NCBI GenBank assembly: GCA_029224785.1
Contig: JAQXVF010000045.1
Span: 17,040-81,039, forward strand
Length of the DNA: 64,000 nt
Reading direction: 5' to 3'
From: Bacillota bacterium
GTDB lineage: Bacteria > Bacillota > Clostridia > Oscillospirales > Oscillospiraceae
This document shows, piece by piece, positions 1-9,649 of the stretch (position 1 is the first letter of the stretch; each line of letters starts with the position of its first letter). A program made the translations under genes and the position numbers. The notes under the pieces are model-generated. The model made no database searches and was not told where the DNA came from. It saw only the letters and a list, made by a program, of their open reading frames with translations.

Positions 1-1
1 C

Positions 2-136
2 CACGAGAAGAATACCGCTATGCGCCGGGCCATCCTTCGGCAGGGTTTTTCCTACTGCGGAATGATCCGCGCGGAGGACGGAACCCTGCGGCTTGCCTTT
101 GACCGGCTGCGGGAAAATGGAATTTCTGACCGCTGA
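2..136 (+). CDS. C-terminal fragment of a GNAT-like acetyltransferase (truncated by window edge)
   Basis: Open frame from the window edge: HEKNTAMRRAILRQGFSYCGMIRAEDGTLRLAFDRLRENGISDR*; the N-x-A-M-R/x-x-x-GF-x-x-CG pattern resembles a GNAT C-terminus. Confidence 0.55.
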   Translation, partial: HEKNTAMRRAILRQGFSYCGMIRAEDGTLRLAFDRLRENGISDR

Positions 137-229
137 CGATTCCAAAGTGACGGAAAAACGGCGGAAATGTGTTTCGGTTGCGCCATATTTCTGCCGGGAA
201 TCCGGGATTTTCTTGGCAAATATACTGGA

Positions 230-258
230 TTGACAGAGAGCGGTTTTTCCAATAAAAT
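230..258 (+). promoter_or_regulatory. Sigma-A-like promoter for glnA (TTGACA-N17-TAAAAT)
   Basis: TTGACA at 230-235, TAAAAT at 253-258, 17-bp spacer, upstream of the glnA start at 323. Confidence 0.6.
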
Positions 259-322
259 GGGGGTAGTATGCAGCCGGCGGCCATGGACACTGCCGGCCAC
301 TTTTTCAGGAGGGGTATTTCGG

Positions 323-2413
323 ATGGAAGTGAAGGACAGAATTCCGGAGATGTTTGGCAGCATGGTCTTTAATGAGGCGGCCATGGCCCAGTATGTACCG
401 ATCGATGCCATGAATGCCTGGCGCCAGTGCCTGAAGAGCGGACACGCTCTGACGCTGGAAGTTGCCAACGACATTGCCGAAGGTATGAAGACCTGGGCTC
501 TTTCCAAGGGGGCCACCCACTATACCCACTGGTTCCAGCCCATGACCGGCATTACCGCGGAAAAGCACGACAGCTTTGTGACCCCGGTGGGCGGCGGAAA
601 GATCATGATGGAGTTTTCCGGCAAGGAGCTGGTCCGGGGAGAGCCGGATGCCTCCAGCTTCCCCTCCGGCGGCCTGCGGGCTACATTTGAGGCAAGAGGC
701 TATACCGCCTGGGATCCCACCTCCTTTGCCTTTGTCAAGGGTACGTCCCTGTACATCCCCACTGCCTTCTGCTCTTACTCCGGCGAGGCTTTGGACAAAA
801 AGACCCCGCTGCTGCGCTCCATGGAGTGTGTCAGCAAGGAGGCCCTCCGGATCCTCCGGCTGTTCGGAGACACCACCACGAAAAAGGTCATTCCCCAGGT
901 AGGACCGGAGCAGGAGTATTTCCTGGTGGATCGGGAACTGTACGAGAAGCGGGAGGATCTGAAACTCTGCGGCCGCACCCTGTTCGGCGCAAAGCCCCCC
1001 AAGGGACAGGAACTGGACGACCATTATTTTGGTGCCATCAAGCCCCGTGTGGCGGCCTTTATGCGGGAGCTGGACGAGGAACTGTGGAAGCTGGGAATCC
1101 TTTCCAAGACCAAGCATAACGAGGCGGCTCCGGCACAGCACGAAATGGCCCCCATCTACTCCGATGCCAACACTGCCTGCGATCACAACCAGCTTGCCAT
1201 GGAGATCATGAAAAAGGTGGCGGCCCGGCACAATCTGGTGTGTTTGCTTCACGAGAAGCCCTTTGCCGGCGTCAACGGCTCCGGCAAGCATGACAACTGG
1301 TCCCTGGGCACCGATACCGGGAAAAACCTGTTCTCTCCGGGAAAGACTCCCCGACAGAACGCCCAGTTCCTGCTGTTTTTGGCGGCCTTTCTGCAGGGCG
1401 TGGATGAATACCAGGAGCTGCTGCGCTGCTCCGTGGCCTTTGCCGGAAATGATCACCGGCTGGGTGCCCTGGAGGCACCTCCCGCCATCGTCTCCGTTTT
1501 CCTGGGGACGGAACTGGAGGGAATCGTGGATTCCATCATCCATGATACGCCCTATCTGGAGCGGGAGACCGGTGCTCTGCAGATCGGCGTGGATATCCTG
1601 CCCACCATTCCTCTGGACACCTCCGACCGGAACCGTACTTCTCCCGTGGCCTTCACCGGCAACAAGTTCGAGTTCCGGATGCCCGGCTCCAGCCAGTCCA
1701 TTGCCGGCCCCAACACCGTGCTCAACACCATCATGGCGGAAGAACTGGGACGCTTTGCCGATATTCTGGAGCAGGCCGAGGATTTCGACACGGCGCTGCA
1801 TGATGTGGTCCGCAAAGCGTTTACCGAGCATAAGCGCATCATCTTCAGCGGCAACGGCTACGACGATGCCTGGGTGATGGAGGCCCAGGGACGGGGACTT
1901 GCCAATCTGGTCAGCGCGGCGGATGCCCTGCCTGCCTATGTACTGCCCAAAAATGTGGAGCTGATGACCCGTCACGGCGTGTATACCGAGCATGAGATGT
2001 ATGCCAGAAACGAGGTCCACATGGAAAAGTATTGCCATGTGGTTCAGATCGAGGCCAAGACCATGCTGGATATGATCCAACATGGGATCGTGGGGGCCGC
2101 CACGGCGTACAGCGCGGCCCTGTGTGACGGCATCCTGGCAAAGAAGGCCTGCGGTATCAGCTGCCGCAGCGAAAAGGCTCTGGCGGAGACCATCAGCGAG
2201 CTGACCGATTCCCTGATGGAAAAAACCCTGGAACTCAAGACCGCAGTGGCCACCGTGCCCTCCGGTACGGCAGAGGAGACCATGATCTATTATCACGACG
2301 TGGTGGTATCCAGGATGAATCGGCTCCGGGGTATCGTGGATCAGTTGGAGACCCTGGTGGATTCCTCCTACTGGCCCTATCCCACCTACTACGATCTGCT
2401 GTTTTCCGTGTAA
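323..2413 (+). CDS. glnA: Glutamine synthetase type III (GSIII)
   Basis: ~696 aa; GSIII-type motifs (GPEQEYFLVDRELYEKREDL, KTKHNEAAPAQHEMAPIY, NDHRLGALEAPPAIVSVFLG, NRTSPVAFTGNKFEFRMPGSSQ); start set at the ATG after AGGAGGGG. Confidence 0.95.
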   Translation: MEVKDRIPEMFGSMVFNEAAMAQYVPIDAMNAWRQCLKSGHALTLEVANDIAEGMKTWALSKGATHYTHWFQPMTGITAEKHDSFVTPVGGGKIMMEFSGKELVRGEPDASSFPSGGLRATFEARGYTAWDPTSFAFVKGTSLYIPTAFCSYSGEALDKKTPLLRSMECVSKEALRILRLFGDTTTKKVIPQVGPEQEYFLVDRELYEKREDLKLCGRTLFGAKPPKGQELDDHYFGAIKPRVAAFMRELDEELWKLGILSKTKHNEAAPAQHEMAPIYSDANTACDHNQLAMEIMKKVAARHNLVCLLHEKPFAGVNGSGKHDNWSLGTDTGKNLFSPGKTPRQNAQFLLFLAAFLQGVDEYQELLRCSVAFAGNDHRLGALEAPPAIVSVFLGTELEGIVDSIIHDTPYLERETGALQIGVDILPTIPLDTSDRNRTSPVAFTGNKFEFRMPGSSQSIAGPNTVLNTIMAEELGRFADILEQAEDFDTALHDVVRKAFTEHKRIIFSGNGYDDAWVMEAQGRGLANLVSAADALPAYVLPKNVELMTRHGVYTEHEMYARNEVHMEKYCHVVQIEAKTMLDMIQHGIVGAATAYSAALCDGILAKKACGISCRSEKALAETISELTDSLMEKTLELKTAVATVPSGTAEETMIYYHDVVVSRMNRLRGIVDQLETLVDSSYWPYPTYYDLLFSV

Positions 2414-2460
2414 TAGCATGCCCCCGGGAAGGATATGGCCTTCCCGGGGGCATTGGCATG

Positions 2461-2500
2461 AAAAAACCGATTGCGTTGACCGGACGCAATCGGTTTTTTC
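2461..2500 (+). terminator. Intrinsic terminator downstream of glnA
   Basis: Perfect 16-bp inverted repeat AAAAAACCGATTGCGT/ACGCAATCGGTTTTTT; preceded by a second GC-rich hairpin (TGCCCCCGGGAAGG...CCTTCCCGGGGGCA) at ~2419-2452. Confidence 0.85.
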
Positions 2501-2705
2501 AAAAGAAAAGAGAGGTAAGAGAATGAAAAAAACTCGAAATCAGTTTCTGAATCAATTCTGTTGATTTGCCCTCATTATACCCCTCAAATTTTAATGAGAA
2601 TAGCGTGAAATTATTAAAGAAGTATGAAGCTGGTAGAATATAAAGGAGATTTCTTGTGCACAATTAACAGAAAATGAATTTTTTGCGAACAATCGGTGCG
2701 CCCTC

Positions 2706-2733
2706 TTGACAAAAACGGAAAATGCGCTATAGT
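2706..2733 (+). promoter_or_regulatory. Promoter for clpB (TTGACA-N16-TATAGT)
   Basis: TTGACA 2706-2711 and TATAGT 2728-2733 immediately upstream of CIRCE. Confidence 0.6.
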
Positions 2734-2746
2734 TTAGGAAAAAGAA

Positions 2747-2773
2747 TTAGCACTCGAATGATGAGAGTGCTAA
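2747..2773 (+). promoter_or_regulatory. CIRCE element (HrcA operator)
   Basis: TTAGCACTC-N9-GAGTGCTAA, exact match to the CIRCE consensus, just upstream of the clpB RBS/start. Confidence 0.95.
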
Positions 2774-2786
2774 AAGGAGTGAGTGT

Positions 2787-5372
2787 ATGAATTTCAATTC
2801 TTATACGCAGAAATCCCTGGAGGCCGTCCAGGACGCACAAAAGCTGGCACAGAGCTGCCGGAATCAGCAGTTGGAGCAGGTGCACATCCTGCTGGCCCTG
2901 CTGCATCAGCAGGGTGGGCTGATCCCACAGCTGTTGCAGAAGATGGATGTAAACGTGGACGCGCTGGAAAACGGCGCCAATCAGGAGCTGCAGAAGCTGC
3001 CCTCTGTCAGCGGCAGTGTGGAGGCGGACCGGTTCTATGTATCTGCCGCGGCCAATGATACCCTGCTTCGGGCAGAGACGGAAGCGGAAAACATGAAGGA
3101 CTCCTTCGTGTCCGTGGAGCATCTGTTCCTGGCGCTGGTGGAGACCGCCAAGGGCGGCATCCGGGAGCTGCTTTCCGGGATCACCCGGGAGAAGTGCCTG
3201 CAGGCCCTGCAGACGGTCCGGGGCAACCAGCGTGTGACCACCGACAACCCGGAGGGCACCTATGACGCCCTGGAGAAATACGGAACCGATCTTGTCAAAC
3301 GGGCAAGGGAGCAGAAAATGGATCCCGTCATCGGACGGGATGAGGAAATCCGAAATGTGATCCGGATCCTTTCCCGGAAAACCAAGAACAACCCTGTGCT
3401 GATCGGCGAACCCGGCGTGGGCAAAACCGCCATTGCCGAGGGGCTGGCCCAGCGGATTGTCAGCAAGGATGTGCCCAAGAGCCTCCAGGATAAGTCTATC
3501 TTTTCCCTGGACATGGGTGCCCTGATCGCCGGTGCCAAATATCGGGGTGAGTTTGAGGAACGTCTGAAAGCGGTCCTCAATGAAGTCAAGCAGTCCGAGG
3601 GCAGGATCCTTCTGTTCGTGGATGAGCTGCACACCATCGTGGGCGCCGGAAAAACCGAGGGAAGCATGGATGCGGGCAACCTGCTCAAGCCCATGCTGGC
3701 GAGGGGCGAGCTGCACTGCATCGGCGCAACGACCCTGGACGAATACCGCCAGTATATTGAAAAGGATCCGGCTCTGGAGCGCCGTTTCCAGCCTGTGATG
3801 GTAGCGGAGCCTTCCGTGGAGGACACGGTGGCAATCCTCAGGGGTCTGAAGGAACGCTATGAGGTGTTCCACGGCGTGAAGATCTCCGATCCTGCCCTCA
3901 TCGCTGCCGCGACCCTGTCTCATCGGTATATCACCGACCGGTTCCTGCCGGATAAGGCCATCGACCTGGTGGATGAGGCCTGCGCACAGATCCGCACGGA
4001 AATGGATTCCATGCCTACGGAGCTGGACGGGGTTTCCCGGAAGATTATTCAGCTCGAGATCGAGGAGGCCGCGCTGAAAAAGGAGGAGGATCCTCTGTCC
4101 GTGGCCAGACTGGGAGAGGTCCGGAAGGAGCTGGCAGAGCAGCGGGATCGGTTCAATGCCATGAAGGCCCGCTGGGAGAATGAGAAGAACGCCATCGGCC
4201 GGGTGCAGCAGCTTCGGGAGAAGATCGAGGATCTGAACCGGCAGATCGAGCAGGCGGAACGCAACTATGATCTGGAAAAGGCTGCGGAACTGAAGTACGG
4301 ACGGCTGCCGGAGGCACAGAAGGCCCTGCAGGAGGAGGAGAAAAAGACACAGAATGCCAAGGAGGATTCTCTGCTGCGGGATCGGGTCACGGAGGAAGAG
4401 ATTGCGAAGATTGTGGAACGCTGGACCGGGATCCCCGTATCCCGGCTGGTGCAGGGAGAGCGGGAAAAGCTGCTGAACCTGTCGGACACCCTGCATCAGC
4501 GGGTAGTGGGACAGGACGACGCAGTGACTGCCGTGACGGAGGCCATTCAGCGCAGCCGCGCCGGCATTCAGGATCCCAACCGTCCCATCGGTTCCTTCCT
4601 GTTCCTGGGACCCACCGGTGTGGGCAAGACGGAGCTGGCAAAGACCCTGGCACAGGCGCTGTTTGACGATGAGAACAACATGGTCCGGATCGATATGTCC
4701 GAGTATATGGAGAAATACTCCGTATCCCGTCTGATCGGAGCGCCTCCCGGCTATGTGGGCTACGAGGAGGGCGGCCAGCTCACCGAGGCTGTTCGCCGGA
4801 AGCCCTACTCCGTGGTGCTGTTTGACGAGGTGGAGAAGGCCCATCCCGATGTGTTCAATGTACTGCTGCAGGTGCTGGATGACGGACGGATCACCGACTC
4901 CCAGGGCAGAACGGTGGACTTCAAGAACACCATTTTGATCCTGACCTCCAATCTGGGCTCCGAATACCTGCTGGAAGGGATCCGTCCCGACGGCAGCCTG
5001 GAGGAAAAAGCCAAAGACCAGGTAATGGCTCTGCTGCGCCGCAGCTTCCGCCCGGAGTTTTTGAACCGGCTGGATGAGATCGTATTCTACAAGCCTCTGA
5101 GCCGGGAGAACGTAGAAAAGATCATCGACCTGCAGATCGGTAAGCTCAATGAGCGGCTGGAAGCCCAGCAGATCCACTGCACCCTGACGGAGGCGGCGAA
5201 GCGCCACATTGTGGACAATGCCTACGATCCCCAGTACGGTGCCCGTCCGCTGCGCCGGTATGTGCAGCATACGGTGGAGACCATGCTGTCCAGGAGGATC
5301 CTGGAGGGCACGATCCTTCCCGGAAAAGAGGTCGTGGTGGATGCCGAAGGCGGAGACCTGATCCTGAAATAA
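2787..5372 (+). CDS. clpB: ATP-dependent disaggregase ClpB
   Basis: 861 aa with two AAA+ modules ([33 protein letters not shown]), coiled-coil middle domain and conserved N-domain. Confidence 0.95.
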   Translation: MNFNSYTQKSLEAVQDAQKLAQSCRNQQLEQVHILLALLHQQGGLIPQLLQKMDVNVDALENGANQELQKLPSVSGSVEADRFYVSAAANDTLLRAETEAENMKDSFVSVEHLFLALVETAKGGIRELLSGITREKCLQALQTVRGNQRVTTDNPEGTYDALEKYGTDLVKRAREQKMDPVIGRDEEIRNVIRILSRKTKNNPVLIGEPGVGKTAIAEGLAQRIVSKDVPKSLQDKSIFSLDMGALIAGAKYRGEFEERLKAVLNEVKQSEGRILLFVDELHTIVGAGKTEGSMDAGNLLKPMLARGELHCIGATTLDEYRQYIEKDPALERRFQPVMVAEPSVEDTVAILRGLKERYEVFHGVKISDPALIAAATLSHRYITDRFLPDKAIDLVDEACAQIRTEMDSMPTELDGVSRKIIQLEIEEAALKKEEDPLSVARLGEVRKELAEQRDRFNAMKARWENEKNAIGRVQQLREKIEDLNRQIEQAERNYDLEKAAELKYGRLPEAQKALQEEEKKTQNAKEDSLLRDRVTEEEIAKIVERWTGIPVSRLVQGEREKLLNLSDTLHQRVVGQDDAVTAVTEAIQRSRAGIQDPNRPIGSFLFLGPTGVGKTELAKTLAQALFDDENNMVRIDMSEYMEKYSVSRLIGAPPGYVGYEEGGQLTEAVRRKPYSVVLFDEVEKAHPDVFNVLLQVLDDGRITDSQGRTVDFKNTILILTSNLGSEYLLEGIRPDGSLEEKAKDQVMALLRRSFRPEFLNRLDEIVFYKPLSRENVEKIIDLQIGKLNERLEAQQIHCTLTEAAKRHIVDNAYDPQYGARPLRRYVQHTVETMLSRRILEGTILPGKEVVVDAEGGDLILK

Positions 5373-5380
5373 GCGATCGG

Positions 5381-5418
5381 ATCCCCTTTGCCCGGAAACG
5401 GGCAAAGGGGATTTTTTC
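5381..5418 (+). terminator. Intrinsic terminator of clpB
   Basis: ATCCCCTTTGCCC/GGGCAAAGGGGAT stem followed by TTTTTT. Confidence 0.9.
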
Positions 5419-5619
5419 TTTCTGTATCCAACACATGAATATGCAGAATATATATACGAATATTCACAAATACAGGTGTTGTATGCATAATTAAGGAAAA
5501 AATAATGAAAAAGTATTCATAAAAGGGATTGACAAACAGACAGGGAAATGGTATCATGTCAACAATCCGATTGACCGACGGATGAAATCCCAATCTCCAT
5601 ATGAAAAGAGGAACCTGTG

Positions 5620-6570
5620 ATGAAGAGTTTGAAAAAAGTATGTTGTGCAGTTCTTGCAGTTATGATGCTCCTGTCCCTGTGTGCCTGCGGAAGCGGCGCA
5701 CCGGCAACGACCACGGCTGCCCCTGAGACCACTGCAGCCCCGGAAACCACCGCTGCTCCGGAGACCACGGCTGCTCCCGAGACCACTGCCGCTCCCGCAG
5801 AAAAGACCATGCTGGAGCAGATCAAGGAGTCCGGTGTTCTGAGCGTGGCCCTGTCTCCTGACTTCGCCCCCATGGAGTTCGTGGACATCTCCAAGACCGG
5901 TCAGGATCAGTATGTTGGCTTTGATGTCACCCTTGCCAAGTTCATTGCTTCCGAGCTGGGCGTGGAGCTGGAGATCCAGCCTATGAACTTTGACGCCTGC
6001 CAGACCGCTGTGTACACCGGAGCAGTGCCGATGTCCATCTCCGGCTTCAGCTGGACCGAAAAACGGGCACAGAACTATGAAATGTCCGATCCCTATTACG
6101 CAGGTGACAACGAAACCGAACAGGTCATTCTGATCCGTGCAGAGGATGCCGATACTTACAAGGATGCTGCCGATTTTGCCGGCAAGGATGTGGGCGCACA
6201 GAATGCATCTCTGCAGATGCAGCTTCTGACCAGCCAGATTCCCGATGCCAATCCCATCACCATTACCGATATCGGACAGGGCGTCCTGGAGCTGAAATCC
6301 GGCAATATCGAGGCACTGGCGGTTGCCAAAGGCAATGCCGAGGCCATCATGGTCAACAATCCCGAGCTGGTGATCTGCGATTGGCAGTTTGAGGTGGCTT
6401 CCGAGTTTGAGAACAACGTGATTCTCATCCATAAGGGCGAGACCGATCTGCTGGAGGCTGTCAACGCGATTCTTGCAAAGGCTTATGCCGCAGGTTACTA
6501 CGGCCAGTGGTATGCCGATGCCGAGGCACTGTCCAAAGGCGAAAATGCGCAGGAAGTCAGTGTGGACTGA
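5620..6570 (+). CDS. Amino-acid ABC transporter substrate-binding lipoprotein
   Basis: Lipobox LLSLCAC, AAPETT linker, SBP_bac_3-like sequence (LSVALSPDFAPMEF...GFDVTLAKFIASELGVELEIQPMNFD); followed by permease and ATPase genes. Confidence 0.9.
   Translation: MKSLKKVCCAVLAVMMLLSLCACGSGAPATTTAAPETTAAPETTAAPETTAAPETTAAPAEKTMLEQIKESGVLSVALSPDFAPMEFVDISKTGQDQYVGFDVTLAKFIASELGVELEIQPMNFDACQTAVYTGAVPMSISGFSWTEKRAQNYEMSDPYYAGDNETEQVILIRAEDADTYKDAADFAGKDVGAQNASLQMQLLTSQIPDANPITITDIGQGVLELKSGNIEALAVAKGNAEAIMVNNPELVICDWQFEVASEFENNVILIHKGETDLLEAVNAILAKAYAAGYYGQWYADAEALSKGENAQEVSVD
5716..5787 (+). repeat. Four tandem 18-bp repeats encoding (AAPETT)4 in the lipoprotein linker
   Basis: Translated as AAPETTAAPETTAAPETTAAPETT directly after the lipobox. 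Confidence 0.9.
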
Positions 6571-6628
6571 ATGAATATGGACACCCCGCATCGCGGGGTG
6601 TCTGAACTGTTTGTGAAGGGAAAGATAT

Positions 6629-7315
6629 ATGAAACTGTTTTCGTTCGAAAAAATCATCATGCTGCTGGAGCAGTATTGGCAGAAGTTCCTGCTGGAGGGC
6701 GTCGGCTATACATTATCCATGGCAGCCATTACCGTTGCATTCGGTGCGATATTTGCATCTCTGATTGCACTGCTGAAAATGTCAAAAATTGCGCCCTTCC
6801 GCTGGGTTTCCAATGTTTATATTGAGATCATCCGGGGCACGCCCATGCTCCTGCAGCTCTATATTTTCTATTTTGCCCTTCCCATGCTCATTCCCGTTCT
6901 GAATAAACAGAAGTATGTCTGTGTATGCATCGCTTTGATCTGCAACAGCGCCGCCTACCTCTCTGAGGTGATCCGTTCCGGCATCCAGGCTGTGGATGGA
7001 GGTCAGACCGAAGCCGCTTTGAGCCTGGGCTTTAATTCCAGAAAAACCATGTGGTACATCGTGCTGCCTCAGGCAATCAAAAATATTCTGCCTGCCCTGG
7101 CAAATGAGTTTATTATGATCATCAAGGATACTTCCCTGGCCTCTACATTTTTCATCGGTGACGTGATGACCCAGTGCCTTTTGGTAAAGGGTGCCACATA
7201 TCTGCCCATCGAGCCAATGATCATTGTTGCAGTGATTTACTTTGTGCTGACCTTTACCCTGAGTAAGATTGTCGGTGCCTTTGAAAGGAGAATGAGCCGT
7301 GGCTACAAGCGGTAA
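6629..7315 (+). CDS. Amino-acid ABC transporter permease (HisM/GlnP family)
   Basis: [20 protein letters not shown] and [24 protein letters not shown] motifs; overlaps the next CDS by 17 nt. Confidence 0.93.
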   Translation: MKLFSFEKIIMLLEQYWQKFLLEGVGYTLSMAAITVAFGAIFASLIALLKMSKIAPFRWVSNVYIEIIRGTPMLLQLYIFYFALPMLIPVLNKQKYVCVCIALICNSAAYLSEVIRSGIQAVDGGQTEAALSLGFNSRKTMWYIVLPQAIKNILPALANEFIMIIKDTSLASTFFIGDVMTQCLLVKGATYLPIEPMIIVAVIYFVLTFTLSKIVGAFERRMSRGYKR

Positions 7316-8066
7316 TGCGATCATCCAGGTGAAAAACCTGAAAAAATACTATAACAAAGGGGAAATCAAGGCCCTGGACGGGGTCACTGTGGACATTCAC
7401 AAGGGGGATGTGGCCGTCATCATCGGACCCTCCGGCTCCGGAAAGTCTACATTCCTGCGGTCATTGAACCTGCTGGAGCAGCCCACCTCCGGTGAGATCA
7501 TTTTCGAGGGCGTGGACATCACCAAGAAGCGGGATCAGAGCGGCAAGAAGATCGATCTGCCCAAGCACCGGGAAAAGATGGGCATGGTGTTCCAGCATTT
7601 CAATCTGTTCCCGCACATGACCCTGCTGGACAACATGACCATTGCTCCCATTCAGATCAAGGGAATTCCCAAGGAGCAGGCGGAGGCCAGAGCACGGGAA
7701 CTGCTTGCCCGGGTAGGACTGGGAGACCGGGCAGATGCCTATCCCCTGCAGCTTTCCGGCGGACAGAAGCAGCGTGTGGCCATCGTCCGGGCCCTGGCTA
7801 TGGATCCGGATGTGATGCTGTTTGATGAGCCTACCTCCGCACTGGACCCGGAGATGGTGGGCGAGGTGCTGGACGTTATGAAGGAACTGGCCGGCACCGG
7901 CATGACCATGGTGGTGGTGACCCACGAAATGGGCTTTGCCCGGGAAGTTGGAAACCGGGTGCTGTTTATGGATGAAGGCAAACTGGTGGAAGAGGGGACT
8001 CCCGAGGAAATATTCAATTCCCCCCAAAGCCCCAGACTGCAGGACTTTTTAAGCAAGGTGTTGTGA
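7299..8066 (+). CDS. Amino-acid ABC transporter ATP-binding protein (GlnQ-like)
   Basis: Walker [10 protein letters not shown], signature LSGGQKQR, Walker [18 protein letters not shown] start overlaps the permease end. Confidence 0.93.
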   Translation: MATSGNAIIQVKNLKKYYNKGEIKALDGVTVDIHKGDVAVIIGPSGSGKSTFLRSLNLLEQPTSGEIIFEGVDITKKRDQSGKKIDLPKHREKMGMVFQHFNLFPHMTLLDNMTIAPIQIKGIPKEQAEARARELLARVGLGDRADAYPLQLSGGQKQRVAIVRALAMDPDVMLFDEPTSALDPEMVGEVLDVMKELAGTGMTMVVVTHEMGFAREVGNRVLFMDEGKLVEEGTPEEIFNSPQSPRLQDFLSKVL

Positions 8067-8067
8067 T

Positions 8068-9507
8068 ATGGAAACCATCAAAGCTGCCGCCCTGGCGGAA
8101 ATCGAAGAGAAAAAGGATATCTGCATCGGCGTGTCCGATGCCATCTGGGACCATCCGGAGCTTTCCCTGAAGGAGTTTTACGCAACGGAGCTGTACTGCA
8201 AGGTCCTGCGGGAGCAGGGATTTGCCGTGACCGAGAATCTGGGCGGCATCCAGACCGCTTTTTCCGGCTCCTTTGGCTCCGGAAAGCCGGTAATCGGCAT
8301 CCTTGCGGAGTATGATGCCCTGTCCGGCCTGAGCCAGAAGGAAAATGCCACGGAAAAGGAGCCTCTGCCCGGAGACGGCGTAGGCCATGGCTGCGGCCAC
8401 AATCTGCTGGGCGGCGGATCCCTGGCGGCTGCCCTGGCAGTCAAAAAGTATCTGGAGCTGTCCGGAAAACCCGGTACGGTGGTGTTTTTCGGCTGCCCCG
8501 GTGAGGAAGGCGGCGCCGGCAAGGCCTTTTTGGCCCGGGAAGGGATGTGGAAATCCCTGGACGCTGCCCTGACCTGGCACCCCAACACCGCAAATGAGGT
8601 GTCCACCGGCACCTGCAATTCCTGCATTCAGGTGCTGTACAACTTTAAGGGCATCGCTGCTCATGCAGCAGGCAATCCCCACATGGGCCGTTCCGCTCTG
8701 GATGCGGTGGAGCTGATGAATATCGGTGTCCAGTTCCTGCGGGAGCACTCCACCTCCGACTGCCGCATCCACTATGCCATTACCAATGCCGGCGGCGTCT
8801 CTCCCAACGTGGTGCAGAGCGAGGCCTCCGTGCTGTACATGACCCGGGCCAACAAGGTGTCCGATACGGTGGCCCTTCAGAAGCGGGTGGATGACATCGC
8901 CCGGGGAGCGGCCATCATGACGGGCACCACCTACGACCGGGTGTTCATCGATGGTACGGCAGAGACCCTGCCGAACTATACACTGGAAAAGACCATGTAC
9001 GACAATTTCCAGGCCATCGGTGTGCCCCAATATACCCCGGAGGAGATGGAATTCGCCGCCCAGGTGCAAAAGAGCTACCCGGCTCCCACCCAGCTTCCGG
9101 GCTATGCCGCAAAGCACAGCGTGGAGGATGCCAGACTGGTGCGGGGCAAAACGGAGAATCTGACCCGGCCCCTGAATGACTTCCTGCTGCCTTATTACAG
9201 CGGTGAGGACTTCGGCGCGGGAAGCACCGACGTGGGAGATGTGAGCTGGCTGACGCCTACGGTTCAGGCCCATGTGGCCTGCTGGCCTGCCGGCGCTCCC
9301 GGCCATAGCTGGCAGGTGGTCACCTTCGGAAAAAGCAGCATTGCCCACAAGGGCCTGCTGTGCGCCGGAAAGGTGATTGCCGCCACCGCCATCGACCTTT
9401 TCGAGGATCCGGAGCTGCTGGAAAAGGTCCGGGAGGAGTTTTTGGAGCGCTCTGCCGAGGGGTACACCTGCCCCATCGAGCCGGATGCGGTGCCCATTGC
9501 TCTGTAA
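8068..9507 (+). CDS. M20-family amidohydrolase (AbgB-like aminobenzoyl-glutamate hydrolase type)
   Basis: HPELSLKEF, AEYDALSGLSQ, GHGCGHNLLGGGS motifs; starts 1 nt after the ABC ATPase stop. Confidence 0.85.
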   Translation: METIKAAALAEIEEKKDICIGVSDAIWDHPELSLKEFYATELYCKVLREQGFAVTENLGGIQTAFSGSFGSGKPVIGILAEYDALSGLSQKENATEKEPLPGDGVGHGCGHNLLGGGSLAAALAVKKYLELSGKPGTVVFFGCPGEEGGAGKAFLAREGMWKSLDAALTWHPNTANEVSTGTCNSCIQVLYNFKGIAAHAAGNPHMGRSALDAVELMNIGVQFLREHSTSDCRIHYAITNAGGVSPNVVQSEASVLYMTRANKVSDTVALQKRVDDIARGAAIMTGTTYDRVFIDGTAETLPNYTLEKTMYDNFQAIGVPQYTPEEMEFAAQVQKSYPAPTQLPGYAAKHSVEDARLVRGKTENLTRPLNDFLLPYYSGEDFGAGSTDVGDVSWLTPTVQAHVACWPAGAPGHSWQVVTFGKSSIAHKGLLCAGKVIAATAIDLFEDPELLEKVREEFLERSAEGYTCPIEPDAVPIAL

Positions 9508-9554
9508 TGACGGGATACAGCCCGGTTCCGATATTCCTCTTCCCAACAGCATAG

Positions 9555-9602
9555 TGTTTTTCCGCCAACGCGTTCTTTTCGTTGGCGGAAATGCTCTTTT
9601 TG
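9555..9602 (+). terminator. Intrinsic terminator after M20 gene
   Basis: TTCCGCCAACG/CGTTGGCGGAA stem followed by a T-rich tract. Confidence 0.75.
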
Positions 9603-9649
9603 GCGCTGTGCTTGACAAAAATCCGAAAGAATGAGATAATTGCAGTATA

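Noticed and set aside
305-2419. 704-aa minus-strand ORF opposite glnA
   Set aside because: Shadow ORF from GC-rich codon bias; low-complexity His/Gly/Gln-rich product; the sense strand encodes clear GSIII.
2727-5405. 892-aa minus-strand ORF opposite clpB
   Set aside because: Antisense artefact; no recognisable domain and the + strand is ClpB.
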